From assembly GCA_019114305.1 (NCBI GenBank), contig DXFU01000043.1:1-64000 (forward strand): DNA of 64,000 bases, read 5' to 3'. Below are positions 52,582-62,411 of the stretch, piece after piece; position 1 is the first letter of the stretch; each line of letters starts with the position of its first letter. This DNA is from Candidatus Hungatella pullicola (GTDB lineage Bacteria; Bacillota; Clostridia; Lachnospirales; Lachnospiraceae). Under the pieces are notes generated by a model. The model saw only the letters and a list, made by a program, of their open reading frames with translations. It was not told the origin of the DNA and searched no databases. The position numbers were made by a program, and so were the translations under genes.

Positions 52582-53481
52582 ATGGATGATATTGTTTTTT
52601 CCCGGCAGCTTCCGGGCATTTTTGCTCAGGAGGCGCTGCGCTTGGGGGACTACCCTATGGCAAACCGCCATTTTCATGAATACCTGGAACTTTACTTTAT
52701 GCTGGAAGGGGAGCGGTATTATTTTGTAGAACAGGACACATACCGTATTGCGCCCCGCACAGCCATCCTTGTCAACAGCAGCCAAATTCACAAAACCAGC
52801 AAGGTTAACAGCCATGCAGAGCACCATCGTTTTCTTCTTCATCTGGAGCCATCGGTGATAGACAGTCAGTTTTCTATGAAGGATTTCCCATCTGTAAAGG
52901 ATATTGGAAACAATTACTGGGGGATTGCGGAATTTTCGCCGGAAGATTGGCAAATGGTTCTGCAGCTGATTGAAATGATGAAAACGGAAATGAAGCGATA
53001 TTCCATAGAGGCAGGCCACATGAGTGTTCTTTTTGTCATGCAGCTTATAGCGCTTTTTGTGCAGAACCGAAAGGATCAGGAAATCAGCGGCGGCAGTTCG
53101 CCTGCTTCTGTTTACAGCATTCGTACCGGAATCCATCAGAAGGTACATGAAATTGCTCTTTATCTGCAGAATCATTGCGGTGAGCCCTGTACGCTGGAGG
53201 AAATCTCTCAGCAATTTCAAATCAGCATTCCATACCTGACACGGATCTTTAAATCAGTTACCAGCTTTTCTGTTATGGAGTATCGAAATATCTGCCGCAT
53301 CCGGAAAGCCAAAACACTGCTTTGCGACACGGATCTCAGTGTTACAGAAATTGCTTCCAGATGCGGTTTTGGAAATATTACTTATTTTGAAAAAATTTTT
53401 AAGCGTATGACAGAATACTCGCCCCTTCAGTTTCGGAAATCGGAAGACTCTTTCCCTGATTCTGACAGGGCAGGAATATGA
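52582..53481 (+). CDS. AraC family transcriptional regulator
   Basis: 299 residues. Cupin domain with HFHEYLELYFMLEGERYYF (about 30-48), then the double HTH (about 190-290, with the ITYFEKIFKRM segment). AAAGGAATTTTACT precedes the ATG. A terminator follows. It stands directly upstream of the LplBCA importer and PL11 lyase genes and is their most likely activator. Confidence 0.88.
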   Translation: MDDIVFSRQLPGIFAQEALRLGDYPMANRHFHEYLELYFMLEGERYYFVEQDTYRIAPRTAILVNSSQIHKTSKVNSHAEHHRFLLHLEPSVIDSQFSMKDFPSVKDIGNNYWGIAEFSPEDWQMVLQLIEMMKTEMKRYSIEAGHMSVLFVMQLIALFVQNRKDQEISGGSSPASVYSIRTGIHQKVHEIALYLQNHCGEPCTLEEISQQFQISIPYLTRIFKSVTSFSVMEYRNICRIRKAKTLLCDTDLSVTEIASRCGFGNITYFEKIFKRMTEYSPLQFRKSEDSFPDSDRAGI

Positions 53482-53529
53482 GAGGAGGCATGAGCTTTAC
53501 AGTAATTCATAATCGTAATATAAACCCAG

Positions 53530-53576
53530 ATCAGGGCAGATTGCGGATTTACACCGCTGTCTGTCCTGATTTTTAT
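53530..53576 (+). terminator. Terminator after the AraC gene
   Basis: ATCAGGGCAG and ATTGCGG pair with CCGC and CTGTCCTGAT with one internal mismatch, followed by TTTTTATTC. Confidence 0.8.
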
Positions 53577-53787
53577 TCTTTAACAATATTCACTGGTTGA
53601 AAATGTAAAAAAATGTTTAAATTGTATAAATGAGGATAAAACAGAGCAATATTGTTTAAAGTTTTTGCCTAAACATACTTTAGAATTAATTACAATGCAA
53701 TAGCGAGTAATATGAAATCAGAGAAGGGGGGATTATATACCTGCGACTTCGAAGGTTATTGCAAATCAGATATAAAGGAGAAGTGTT

Positions 53788-54729
53788 ATGAAAAAGAAGA
53801 ATGTTATCCATTCTGGGCAGACCGGCGGTTCGAAGGGTTTTGTCCGGTACATAAAACAGGAATGGCAGTTGTATGTATTGGTTTTTCTTCCGCTGGTTCA
53901 CGTGCTGCTGTTTAAGTATGGCGCTTATACCGGCTTAGCCACTGCCTTTTGCGAGTATAAGGTAGCCACGGGGCTTGGTGATTTTGTTGGTTTTGATGTT
54001 TTTGAGAAGATCTTCCGACACCGTGACTTCTCTAGAGCAGTCCGTAATACTTTATTGCTGAATGTATTGGATTTGATTTTTTCATTTCCTATGCCAATTA
54101 TTCTTGCTCTGCTTTTAAATGAAATCAGAGTCAGATGGTTTAAGAGGGTGACTCAAACAGTATTGTACCTGCCTCATTTCCTGTCATGGGTTGTTATTGG
54201 ATCTGTAGCTTATCAAATATTCGGAGTGTCCAACGGTGTTGTTAACGCATTGATTGCCAATAGCGGGCATAGCCCGATTCCGTTTTTGCAGGAAGATACG
54301 TGGTGGCTAATTACATATGTGCTTATTGGAATCTGGCAGACCATGGGCTGGGGTACAATTATCTATTTGGCTTCTATTACTAATGTCAGTCCTGATTTAT
54401 ATGAAGCCGCCAAGGTTGATGGTGCCAATCGTCTGCAGCAGTGCCTGCATATTACATTGCCATGTATCCGCAGCACTATTGTGATTATGCTGATTCTTCA
54501 GTTGGGAAAAATTATGGGAGGATCCTTCGAACGTATCATGGCCCTGTCCAATGCAAAGGCAACAGAGTTCACTACAACAATTCCTGTGCTGGTATATCGT
54601 TGGGGTATTGAAGCCAATAAGTTCAGCGAATCAACGGCATTGGGATTATTCCAATCTGTAATTGGAGTGACTCTGGTTTTAATTTCCGACCGTATAGCCA
54701 AAAAACTTGGTGAAGACGGTTTGCTGTAA
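53788..54729 (+). CDS. lplB: LplB-like sugar ABC transporter permease
   Basis: 313 residues with about six membrane helices and EAA loop LYEAAKVDGANRLQQCLHI. The sequence is of the LplB/YtcP type used for uronic-acid and pectin oligosaccharides in Bacillus. AAAGGAG lies eight bases before the ATG. Operon order is lplB-lplC-lplA without an ATPase gene, so a shared MsmX-type ATPase is expected. Confidence 0.87.
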   Translation: MKKKNVIHSGQTGGSKGFVRYIKQEWQLYVLVFLPLVHVLLFKYGAYTGLATAFCEYKVATGLGDFVGFDVFEKIFRHRDFSRAVRNTLLLNVLDLIFSFPMPIILALLLNEIRVRWFKRVTQTVLYLPHFLSWVVIGSVAYQIFGVSNGVVNALIANSGHSPIPFLQEDTWWLITYVLIGIWQTMGWGTIIYLASITNVSPDLYEAAKVDGANRLQQCLHITLPCIRSTIVIMLILQLGKIMGGSFERIMALSNAKATEFTTTIPVLVYRWGIEANKFSESTALGLFQSVIGVTLVLISDRIAKKLGEDGLL

Positions 54730-54741
54730 GGGGGTAGAAGA

Positions 54742-55635
54742 ATGCTTGAACAAAAAACAACGAAAAGCCGTGCTATGAAATTAATTGTGGACATTATCTG
54801 CTATGTGGTTGTGGGAGGAGCTTCGTTACTCTGTATTATACCGTTTATCCATATTCTGGCCAAATCCCTCAGTGAGGAAGCGTACGTGGTGGCCAACAAG
54901 GTGTTCTTAATTCCCAAGGGATTTAGTCTGGAAGCATACAATCGAATTTTCCATGATCCCTCCTTGCTGCGTTCCATGTACGTAACAGTAGTAGTCACAG
55001 TTGCTTTTACAGCTATTGGAATGTTTCTGACCGTATGTGCAGCATATGCGCTGACTCGTAAAGAAATGAAAGGACGTAAGGTGATTACCTTTCTGATAAT
55101 GTTTACTTATTACTTTACGGCAGGTTCTATACCAGAATATTTGCTGATGAACAGATTACATATGTTGGATACCTGGTGGTGTCTGATTCTGCCTTTATGT
55201 TTTGCTCCATATAATCTTTTGATTATGCGCAACAACTTTCAGGGGGCTATTCCAGAGAGTTTGTTTGAGTCAGCTCGTTTGGACGGAGCCAGTCATTTTA
55301 CAATCCTGAGACATATTGTGCTGCCGCTCTCAAAGCCCATTTTGGCCACAATTGCGCTGTTCTATGCAGTGGGACGGTGGAATGCATACGGAGACGCGCT
55401 GTATTATATCAAGCAGCGTACGGATTTACGCCCATTGCAGCTGAAATTATATCATCTGATTGTAACGGCCAGTGAAAGCTTTCAGACAGAGGGTGTGGTT
55501 GTACAGACTATGACAAATCCAGAGGTACTGCGTGCTGCGTGTATTATGTTTGCTGCGCTGCCGATTATTTGTATATATCCTTTTATACAAAAGTACTTTG
55601 TACAGGGAACTATGGTTGGAGCCGTAAAAGAATAA
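54742..55635 (+). CDS. lplC: LplC-like sugar ABC transporter permease
   Basis: 297 residues with about six membrane helices and EAA loop SLFESARLDGASHFTILRHI. Forms the permease pair with LplB. It starts 12 bases after the previous stop with GGGGG upstream of the ATG. Confidence 0.87.
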   Translation: MLEQKTTKSRAMKLIVDIICYVVVGGASLLCIIPFIHILAKSLSEEAYVVANKVFLIPKGFSLEAYNRIFHDPSLLRSMYVTVVVTVAFTAIGMFLTVCAAYALTRKEMKGRKVITFLIMFTYYFTAGSIPEYLLMNRLHMLDTWWCLILPLCFAPYNLLIMRNNFQGAIPESLFESARLDGASHFTILRHIVLPLSKPILATIALFYAVGRWNAYGDALYYIKQRTDLRPLQLKLYHLIVTASESFQTEGVVVQTMTNPEVLRAACIMFAALPIICIYPFIQKYFVQGTMVGAVKE

Positions 55636-55714
55636 TATTACTGAAGGGGTAATAGTTCAGAAGTAAAACTTTCTGATCACTATATAAACATTTATATTTA
55701 AAGGAGGAAAACTT

Positions 55715-57373
55715 ATGAATAAGTCTACAAAACGCCTTACATCTGCTGGATTGAGCGCTGTAATGGCAGCTACACTGCTGGTCGGTTGTGGTGGCGGCAG
55801 CAATCAGGCTGAATCTCAGCCTGAACCTCAGTCAGAAGCTGTAAGTACATCTGCTTCTGGCGAAACCGGTTCTTATACCGATTATTCAGGTGGATTTCCG
55901 GAGAGGGTAACCATTCAGATCCCTGTTTATGATCGCGGTTATGAGGGGTGGAATGCCACTGACAATTATTATACTCAATGGATTCAACAGGAATTCGGAG
56001 AAAGATACAATGTTAACGTAGAATATGTGGGAATCAGCAGATCCAATGAGGTACAGGATTTCATGCAGATGATAGCGGCCCATACTGCGCCAGATATTAT
56101 TTTCCACTATGATATGCCGCAGGCGGTTACTTATTATAGTGAAGGCGCTTTGCAGGACATAGATTATAATGAACTTGCCTTTTATGCGCCTACATTTTGG
56201 GAAAATACGAAGGACGCTGTAAATACATATGGCCAATTAGATGGTCATAATGCGTTTTTCTTTGCTGAGCGTGATCCTATTTATTATAGCTATGTTACTC
56301 TGATCCGTAAAGACTGGTGCGATCAGGTGGGAAAAGAGGTTCCTACTACCTGGGAAGAACTGAACGATGTGGCTACTGCCTGGAAAGAAGCGGGGCTTGG
56401 AACTATTGGAGATCAGTTGATACAGAAGAGCTTTACTTACATGTCAAGCTGGATTTCCCCTGATACAAGCCAGGAGGAGCTTGCCCAGTATTTTGATCTG
56501 AATGTTGCTCCATTTACATGGGAGCCCACCAGGCTCTTCTTACAGGCCCGCAACGAGCAGTATAACGCCGGTATCTACGATCCGGAATTTTATCTGGTTA
56601 CAGAGGAAAGTCTTGCTAAAAGTAAATTTGTTTCCGGACAGGTGGGCACATTCAGCTGCTATATGTCCTCTGGAACAGATGTATTCAGCAGCTTATTAGC
56701 CAATGATCCAGATGCTGAAGTAGCTACTATGGGAACTGCTTATCCTCCTGCTGAAGGATTTAATTCAAATTACTATGCATATCCTCCTTACGGTATGATT
56801 ATGGGGATTAACGCAGATACCAGTGCAGAAGAGCGTGCTGCAATTTATATGTTCCTGGAGTGGATGTATCAGCCGGAAAACTTAATGTATCTTCAGTATG
56901 GAATTGAAGGGGAAACTTATACTGTAGATGAGAATGGAATTGCTATACGTAACAGCGAGTATGATGGTGAAGCCAAATTAAGCCAGAATAATAATAAGGA
57001 CTACTGGTGTCTGGTGCAGGAAGTTATGACCTATGGAGACGAGGAAAAAGATCTGATTGCCAATAAGAGCAATTTAGCACCGGCAGGGTATGAATATCTG
57101 ATTCAGGATCAGTATGACTTTGCTAAGAGCAGAGAGGAATACGGTCTGCAGATTCCAGTATTTACTAAGAACGTGGAAAGCAGCCAGGAATACAGCGCTG
57201 ATTTAAGAGCACTTTGGGAAGAGGCATATGTTGACTGTATTACCTGTGCACCGGAAGAATTTGACGAAAAGTATGAAGAATATTGTCAGGAGTATCTGGA
57301 TGCCGGTTATCAGGAAATCTTAGATGAAAAAGCCGCGTTAATTGAGGAAGGCTCTGTTATTTATGCTGAGTAA
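55715..57373 (+). CDS. lplA: LplA-like sugar-binding lipoprotein
   Basis: 552 residues. Lipoprotein signal with LLVGC, then a linker rich in Ser, Glu and Gln, then the large family 1 solute-binding protein typical of the LplA/YtcQ group (over 500 residues). Should bind rhamnogalacturonan or galacturonate oligosaccharides released by the lyase encoded next. AAAGGAGG precedes the ATG. A GC-rich hairpin follows the gene. Confidence 0.87.
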   Translation: MNKSTKRLTSAGLSAVMAATLLVGCGGGSNQAESQPEPQSEAVSTSASGETGSYTDYSGGFPERVTIQIPVYDRGYEGWNATDNYYTQWIQQEFGERYNVNVEYVGISRSNEVQDFMQMIAAHTAPDIIFHYDMPQAVTYYSEGALQDIDYNELAFYAPTFWENTKDAVNTYGQLDGHNAFFFAERDPIYYSYVTLIRKDWCDQVGKEVPTTWEELNDVATAWKEAGLGTIGDQLIQKSFTYMSSWISPDTSQEELAQYFDLNVAPFTWEPTRLFLQARNEQYNAGIYDPEFYLVTEESLAKSKFVSGQVGTFSCYMSSGTDVFSSLLANDPDAEVATMGTAYPPAEGFNSNYYAYPPYGMIMGINADTSAEERAAIYMFLEWMYQPENLMYLQYGIEGETYTVDENGIAIRNSEYDGEAKLSQNNNKDYWCLVQEVMTYGDEEKDLIANKSNLAPAGYEYLIQDQYDFAKSREEYGLQIPVFTKNVESSQEYSADLRALWEEAYVDCITCAPEEFDEKYEEYCQEYLDAGYQEILDEKAALIEEGSVIYAE

Positions 57374-57417
57374 TCGCAGTATTGCTCAAGGGGAAATATT
57401 GTAGAAAATCAGGGGAA

Positions 57418-57450
57418 GGGGCCGCCGTTAAATGGCGGCCCCTGTAGTTT
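57418..57450 (+). terminator. GC-rich hairpin between lplA and the PL11 gene
   Basis: GGGGCCGCC (57418-57426) pairs with GGCGGCCCC (57434-57442) with loop GTTAAAT. The downstream tail TGTAGTTTGAT is only partly T-rich, so read-through into the lyase gene is likely. Confidence 0.65.
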
Positions 57451-57491
57451 GATATACAACTATGTACACATTATAAAAAGGAGAATGGTAG

Positions 57492-60400
57492 ATGAAGAAA
57501 AAGTGGTTATCTTTTATCCTGTCATGCTGTATGATTTTGACCCCTACCGTACAGGCAGTGGGAGTCAATGGGAATAACGTTCGCCCAGAACAGCAGGAAA
57601 AAGTCCGCCTTTCAAATGAAGTGAAGGCTTCCGCATCAAAGAAGGCAAGCCCGTCAGAAGGAATAAAGGCAAGTTCTTCCAACGCCTCAGAGAAACCGCA
57701 GAAAGCGGATCCGGAAGAAGACAGCTATTTTGAAGACTTTGATGATGAGAAGCCTGGAAAATGGAACTGGGGAATGGAAGGCCCTTTTGAGGGTTTGCTT
57801 GAGATAAAAGAAGAGGACGGCAATCAGTATCTAGCAACCCTGAGAGATAAGGAAGTAAAAAATACCACAACGAAGAAAAGCTTTGACGTTCCCTTCATGA
57901 CCAGCGCGTCAATGTCATTCCGGTACAGAGTGGATGAATTGAAGTCAGGCAGCCGAGGCGGTTACGGAGGATTTTCAGTTTCCTGTGGAGATACGGAAAT
58001 TATCAGCTTTTATTACAATGATCTGCGGGAAGCTGGGGATAAAACGATGCTGTACTATTCCGGGAACAGTTTTGATAATAAAGAAGAAACCGGAATGGAG
58101 ATTGTTCAGGGGCAGTGGTATGAGGTTTCTTTGGACTTTGATTTTGAGGAAAAGCGTGTTGCTGTAACATGGGAAGGTGAGGAAATTGCCAGTATAGATT
58201 TTGGGAAAGAAATCAGAAAAGTTGACGGATTCTCTTTGATTACATACAGCCCAAACGGCAGTAAATCAAGAATGAACGCAGGAATTGACGATTTTAGCCT
58301 GTCCTGGATTGAGAATGACAGTCCAATAGAGAATGAAAAGGATATTCTTTCTCTGAAAAATCTGGAGGATGTTTCTATTTCAAGACAGGAATGGGAAGAG
58401 GGGTATGAACATCCTGCAAGCGTGCAGGCAACTTTGGTCAGCGGGGAAAAAGTAGTAGCAGAAATTAATAAGGATACATGGATAAGCGAACCTGAATTCA
58501 ATCTTAATAATCCAGGTGTTTATACCTGGACGGCAGAGTTATCTCAGTCGCCCGACTATGTAAACTCTGATAATTTGAAGGCATCTTATAAAATGAATTA
58601 CCTTGGATTGTCTGAGCATGACTATCAGAATGATTTTACATTAGATTCGGATATTTGGGAGAAAAGCACTTTAGGGTCTCAAATTGACACGGAAAGCGGT
58701 TCCGGCAGTTTGGCTTTAAGCAGAAAAGAGGAAGATGGAAATTCCTATTTGTATGCGGAAGCCAATAACAGCGGACATCGGGGACAAAGGCTTGCGTTAA
58801 CGGAGGAAATTCTTAAGGGAGCAACAGTTTCCTTTGACTGGATGCCTGTATTAACCAGTAATAAAGGATTTGGCGAAGTAATGTTGTTTTCCCAGTCAAA
58901 CTGGAATTCTTACTTCACAGTTCGATTTGATAAAGATTTTAATCTCAGTGTTTATACAAAATGTTCGCTGCCAAGATCATCAACGGTACAGCCAGAATTT
59001 GACGGGGCAATTTCAGTGGATGATCCCATTGAAACCGGCCTGGGAGGTCAGAACAAGTGGTTTTCTGTACAGATTCATTTAGATTACGTAAACCACAAGG
59101 CGGATTTTACAATCACAGATAAGGCGAATCCGGAAAATACTTTTACAGAAACGGATATTCCTATTGATAATAGCGCCAATGGCTTGTCAGTTCTGCTTCT
59201 CCGCAAAAATAACGCTTATGTGGCAATGGGACTGGATAATGTAGCAATTGACTATGAACGCTTTGGCAGCAATGATATTGTAGCTGTACAGCAGCCGAAA
59301 GATGTTAATGTTGCGAAAAGCACCTATGACAAATTTGAATTTCCAGATGAAGTTCAGGTGGAAATGGGTGACGGCTCACGAAAGACGGCAGCTGTGGGAG
59401 AATGGCTGGCCAATCCTGCATTTGATCCAAATGTAGAAGGGGAGTATATCTGGACGGCAGATTTGGAGCTGGACGAGGGGATGACCAATTATTTGGATCA
59501 GAAAGCCGTCTTTAAGATGACTTATACCATGCTGCCTTATCCTCTTGTAGCCCAGAATCCTAATACTCTGGAACTGGAGTTTGGTGAGAAACTGCCGGAT
59601 TTACCGAAAGAAGTGACTGTTACCCTCAGTGATGGAACCAGAGATAAAATGGCTGTTGAGGAGTGGGTTCCCATTCGTGAATTTAATCCGGATGAGGAAG
59701 GTGTCTATGTATGGGGAGCCAATCTGAAGGAGACTCCTGGAAAATATCAGATTGATGAAGACAGGATTCGTCCCAATGAATTCCATGAAGCCAGAGATAA
59801 ATTCCCTCAGGAAGAAAATCCTGAAAAATATATTTATCATGTATATTACCGTGTAAACTATTTCAAGAGCAATAACAACTATAATGGTTATACGCGCTCA
59901 ATGGAAAATTTAGACCGGGGCGTTTATGCGATTCCTGCCGACAACGGTATCTTCCTTTCATGGCGTCTGCTTGCCACTGAGTACGGCCAGGACATCCAGT
60001 TTAACATTTACAGAAATGGACAACTGATTAATGAGGAACCTATTACTGACAAAACTAATTTTGTAGATGAAGGCGGTAAACCAGGAGACAGCTATATTGT
60101 AAAAACAATCCTTGACGGAGATACGTACACCAGCGAACCCTGTATCGCTATGGCTGAGAACTATCTTGATATAGAGGTACAGCAGCCAGAACCGCAGCCG
60201 AATATTAACGGCGACATGGCTACATATACTTTGAATGACGCAGGTGCGGCAGACGTGGATGGAGATGGCCAATACGAGATTATTGTAAAATGGTATCCAT
60301 CCAATGGATTTGATTCCGGAAAGCAAAATGGTCCTTCTTCTCCAACTATATTTGATGTATATCGTATGGATGGAACTCCTTTGTGGCGTCTTAATATGGG

Positions 60401-62351
60401 ACTTGAAATGCCGTCCGGAGCGCATTTCAATCAGTTTATGTTTTATGATTTAGATGAAGATGGCAAAGCAGAGTTATTTATTAAGACATCAGATGGTACT
60501 ATGAGTTATCGTCCAAATGAGGACGGCAGATTTGATATGGATGACCCAGATACGCTTATAGAATATATAGGAGATCCTGATGTTGTGCCGGGATCCAATA
60601 TAGTAGGCGGAAAGAACGGACATGTGGGACCGGGAAGTAACGAGTATGTTACTGTATTTAACGGATTAACGGGCCAAGTAATTGACAGTATTGACTTTGT
60701 TAATAAAACGGTAGATTTCCAGCAGTGGGGCGACAGCTACGGAAACCGTTCCGCTCGTTATAATGCAGCGATTGCATATCTTCCTGAAAGCGAGGGATCA
60801 TCTGAAACAATTCCAGCCGTATTATTTAACCGAGGATATTATAAACGCACAACAGTAGCCGCATATACGCTCCGCGACGGCAAGCTGAACCTTGAGTGGA
60901 ATTTCGTGGCTGAGACAGATACCCGATATGCTGGCAAAGGCAATCACAACATGGCAACAGGAGATGTGGATAACGATGGCTTTGACGAACTGGTAATCGG
61001 CTCTCTGGCTCTTGATCATAACGGAGAGGTTCTTTGGGCAAAGGACGGACAGGAGGGCAATGATTTATGCGGTCATGCCGATGCCATTCATCTGGCGGCT
61101 ATGACGCCTGAAAGTGATCAGCTGTATGTATTCACCCCAGAGGAGGATGGATACAGTACGGTTAATTACTCCCTATCCAACGCTGCAAATGGGGGGAGAA
61201 TTGCCGGGGTATGGACACAGTGCACCGATACCGGCCGTGGAATTGCTGCCAATATTACACCGGATCCTGGATATGAGTATTGGGCATCTGTTCCCAACAG
61301 CGAAATACCAGATGAGATTCCCGAAGGAGCAATCTATAATTTTTACGGGGATATTATCTCTGCAGTAAAGCCCCGCAATTTTTCCACTAACTGGTGTGCT
61401 TACTGGGATGGAGATCTGCTTTCCGAATTGCCGGATGCAAAAAATCCCAGTTCAAAGGATGCTCCAATGGCAATTCATAAGTATAACTGGGTAGATAATA
61501 CCATGGATACGCTGGAGGTTTTTGAGGGAACAAAGACAAATAATTCCACCAAGAATACGCCGTGTCTTACTGCAGATCTGTTGGGAGACTGGCGTGAAGA
61601 AATTATGGTTCGCAGCAGCGATAATCAGTCTCTGCGTATTTATATGACAGATTATGAGACTGAATATATGATCTATACTTTAATGCATGATCCTGTTTAC
61701 AGAAATGCAGTTGCCAATCAGAACAGCAGTTATAATCAGCCTCCCCATGTAGGATTTTACCTGGGAGAAGACGACAGAGACCGTGTGCTGAATATGGAGC
61801 TTCCTGTTGCCGATATAGAGTATACAACAGAAGGGCAGGAGCCGGATACTCCAGATGAGCCGGATACTCCAGATGAGCCGGATACTCCAGAGGAGCCGGA
61901 TACCCCGGAGGAACCGGATACTCCAGATGAACCAGACACCCCAAACCGACCGGCTTCATCGGGCAATTCTACCGGATCAGGTGTAATCAGAGCAAATCTG
62001 ACCGCCGGACAATGGAGACAGGATGCCAAAGGCTGGTGGTTCCAGTTTAACAATGGAACCTGGCCTGCATCTGCCTGGCTTCGCCTGGAATGGGAGGGAA
62101 GATATGACTGGTACTATTTTAATGCAGAAGGCTATATGGAAACAGGCTGGCTGACAGACGGAGGTAATCTGTACTATCTGCATACAGTTTCAGACGGATA
62201 CAAAGGAAGCATGTATACAGGCTGGCATTGCATTGATGGAAAATGGTACTATTTCAATACGGTGTCTGACGGTACATTAGGAAGACTTTTTGTAAATTCT
62301 GTAACTCCAGACGGCTATACAGTAGATGAAAATGGAGCCTGGGTGCAGTAA
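57492..62351 (+). CDS. Secreted multidomain PL11 rhamnogalacturonan lyase with cell-wall-binding repeats
   Basis: 1619 residues. A signal peptide (about 1-24) precedes two LamG/concanavalin-like modules (about 77-273 and 374-593) that alternate with three Ig-like bacterial repeats (about 285-370, 596-680 and 683-780). The catalytic PL11 domain (about 800-1446) has the family's metal-binding Asp loops DVDGDGQYE, DLDEDGKAE and DVDNDGFDE. A Pro/Glu/Asp/Thr linker (about 1451-1486) leads to choline-binding-like wall repeats (about 1497-1619, WYYFNAEGYMETGW and WYYFNTVSDG). It cuts rhamnogalacturonan-I by beta-elimination while held on the cell wall. Relatives include Bacillus YesW/YesX, which lack this modular extension. 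AAGGAG precedes the ATG. Confidence 0.9.
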   Translation: MKKKWLSFILSCCMILTPTVQAVGVNGNNVRPEQQEKVRLSNEVKASASKKASPSEGIKASSSNASEKPQKADPEEDSYFEDFDDEKPGKWNWGMEGPFEGLLEIKEEDGNQYLATLRDKEVKNTTTKKSFDVPFMTSASMSFRYRVDELKSGSRGGYGGFSVSCGDTEIISFYYNDLREAGDKTMLYYSGNSFDNKEETGMEIVQGQWYEVSLDFDFEEKRVAVTWEGEEIASIDFGKEIRKVDGFSLITYSPNGSKSRMNAGIDDFSLSWIENDSPIENEKDILSLKNLEDVSISRQEWEEGYEHPASVQATLVSGEKVVAEINKDTWISEPEFNLNNPGVYTWTAELSQSPDYVNSDNLKASYKMNYLGLSEHDYQNDFTLDSDIWEKSTLGSQIDTESGSGSLALSRKEEDGNSYLYAEANNSGHRGQRLALTEEILKGATVSFDWMPVLTSNKGFGEVMLFSQSNWNSYFTVRFDKDFNLSVYTKCSLPRSSTVQPEFDGAISVDDPIETGLGGQNKWFSVQIHLDYVNHKADFTITDKANPENTFTETDIPIDNSANGLSVLLLRKNNAYVAMGLDNVAIDYERFGSNDIVAVQQPKDVNVAKSTYDKFEFPDEVQVEMGDGSRKTAAVGEWLANPAFDPNVEGEYIWTADLELDEGMTNYLDQKAVFKMTYTMLPYPLVAQNPNTLELEFGEKLPDLPKEVTVTLSDGTRDKMAVEEWVPIREFNPDEEGVYVWGANLKETPGKYQIDEDRIRPNEFHEARDKFPQEENPEKYIYHVYYRVNYFKSNNNYNGYTRSMENLDRGVYAIPADNGIFLSWRLLATEYGQDIQFNIYRNGQLINEEPITDKTNFVDEGGKPGDSYIVKTILDGDTYTSEPCIAMAENYLDIEVQQPEPQPNINGDMATYTLNDAGAADVDGDGQYEIIVKWYPSNGFDSGKQNGPSSPTIFDVYRMDGTPLWRLNMGLEMPSGAHFNQFMFYDLDEDGKAELFIKTSDGTMSYRPNEDGRFDMDDPDTLIEYIGDPDVVPGSNIVGGKNGHVGPGSNEYVTVFNGLTGQVIDSIDFVNKTVDFQQWGDSYGNRSARYNAAIAYLPESEGSSETIPAVLFNRGYYKRTTVAAYTLRDGKLNLEWNFVAETDTRYAGKGNHNMATGDVDNDGFDELVIGSLALDHNGEVLWAKDGQEGNDLCGHADAIHLAAMTPESDQLYVFTPEEDGYSTVNYSLSNAANGGRIAGVWTQCTDTGRGIAANITPDPGYEYWASVPNSEIPDEIPEGAIYNFYGDIISAVKPRNFSTNWCAYWDGDLLSELPDAKNPSSKDAPMAIHKYNWVDNTMDTLEVFEGTKTNNSTKNTPCLTADLLGDWREEIMVRSSDNQSLRIYMTDYETEYMIYTLMHDPVYRNAVANQNSSYNQPPHVGFYLGEDDRDRVLNMELPVADIEYTTEGQEPDTPDEPDTPDEPDTPEEPDTPEEPDTPDEPDTPNRPASSGNSTGSGVIRANLTAGQWRQDAKGWWFQFNNGTWPASAWLRLEWEGRYDWYYFNAEGYMETGWLTDGGNLYYLHTVSDGYKGSMYTGWHCIDGKWYYFNTVSDGTLGRLFVNSVTPDGYTVDENGAWVQ
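61842..61949 (+). repeat. Six tandem 18 bp repeats encoding a PDTPDE linker
   Basis: Six near-identical 18 bp units encode PDTPDE or PDTPEE hexapeptides. They lie between the lyase domain and the wall-binding repeats. Length variation between strains is likely. Confidence 0.9.
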
Positions 62352-62411
62352 AGCGACAGAAAAGAGGCCGTTTGAGGATTCCCCAAATGGCGGTAATGAA
62401 AGGGAAAATTT

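Noticed and set aside
61842..61949. CRISPR-like repeat
   Set aside because: The repeats are contiguous, without spacers, and encode a linker in frame with the lyase gene.
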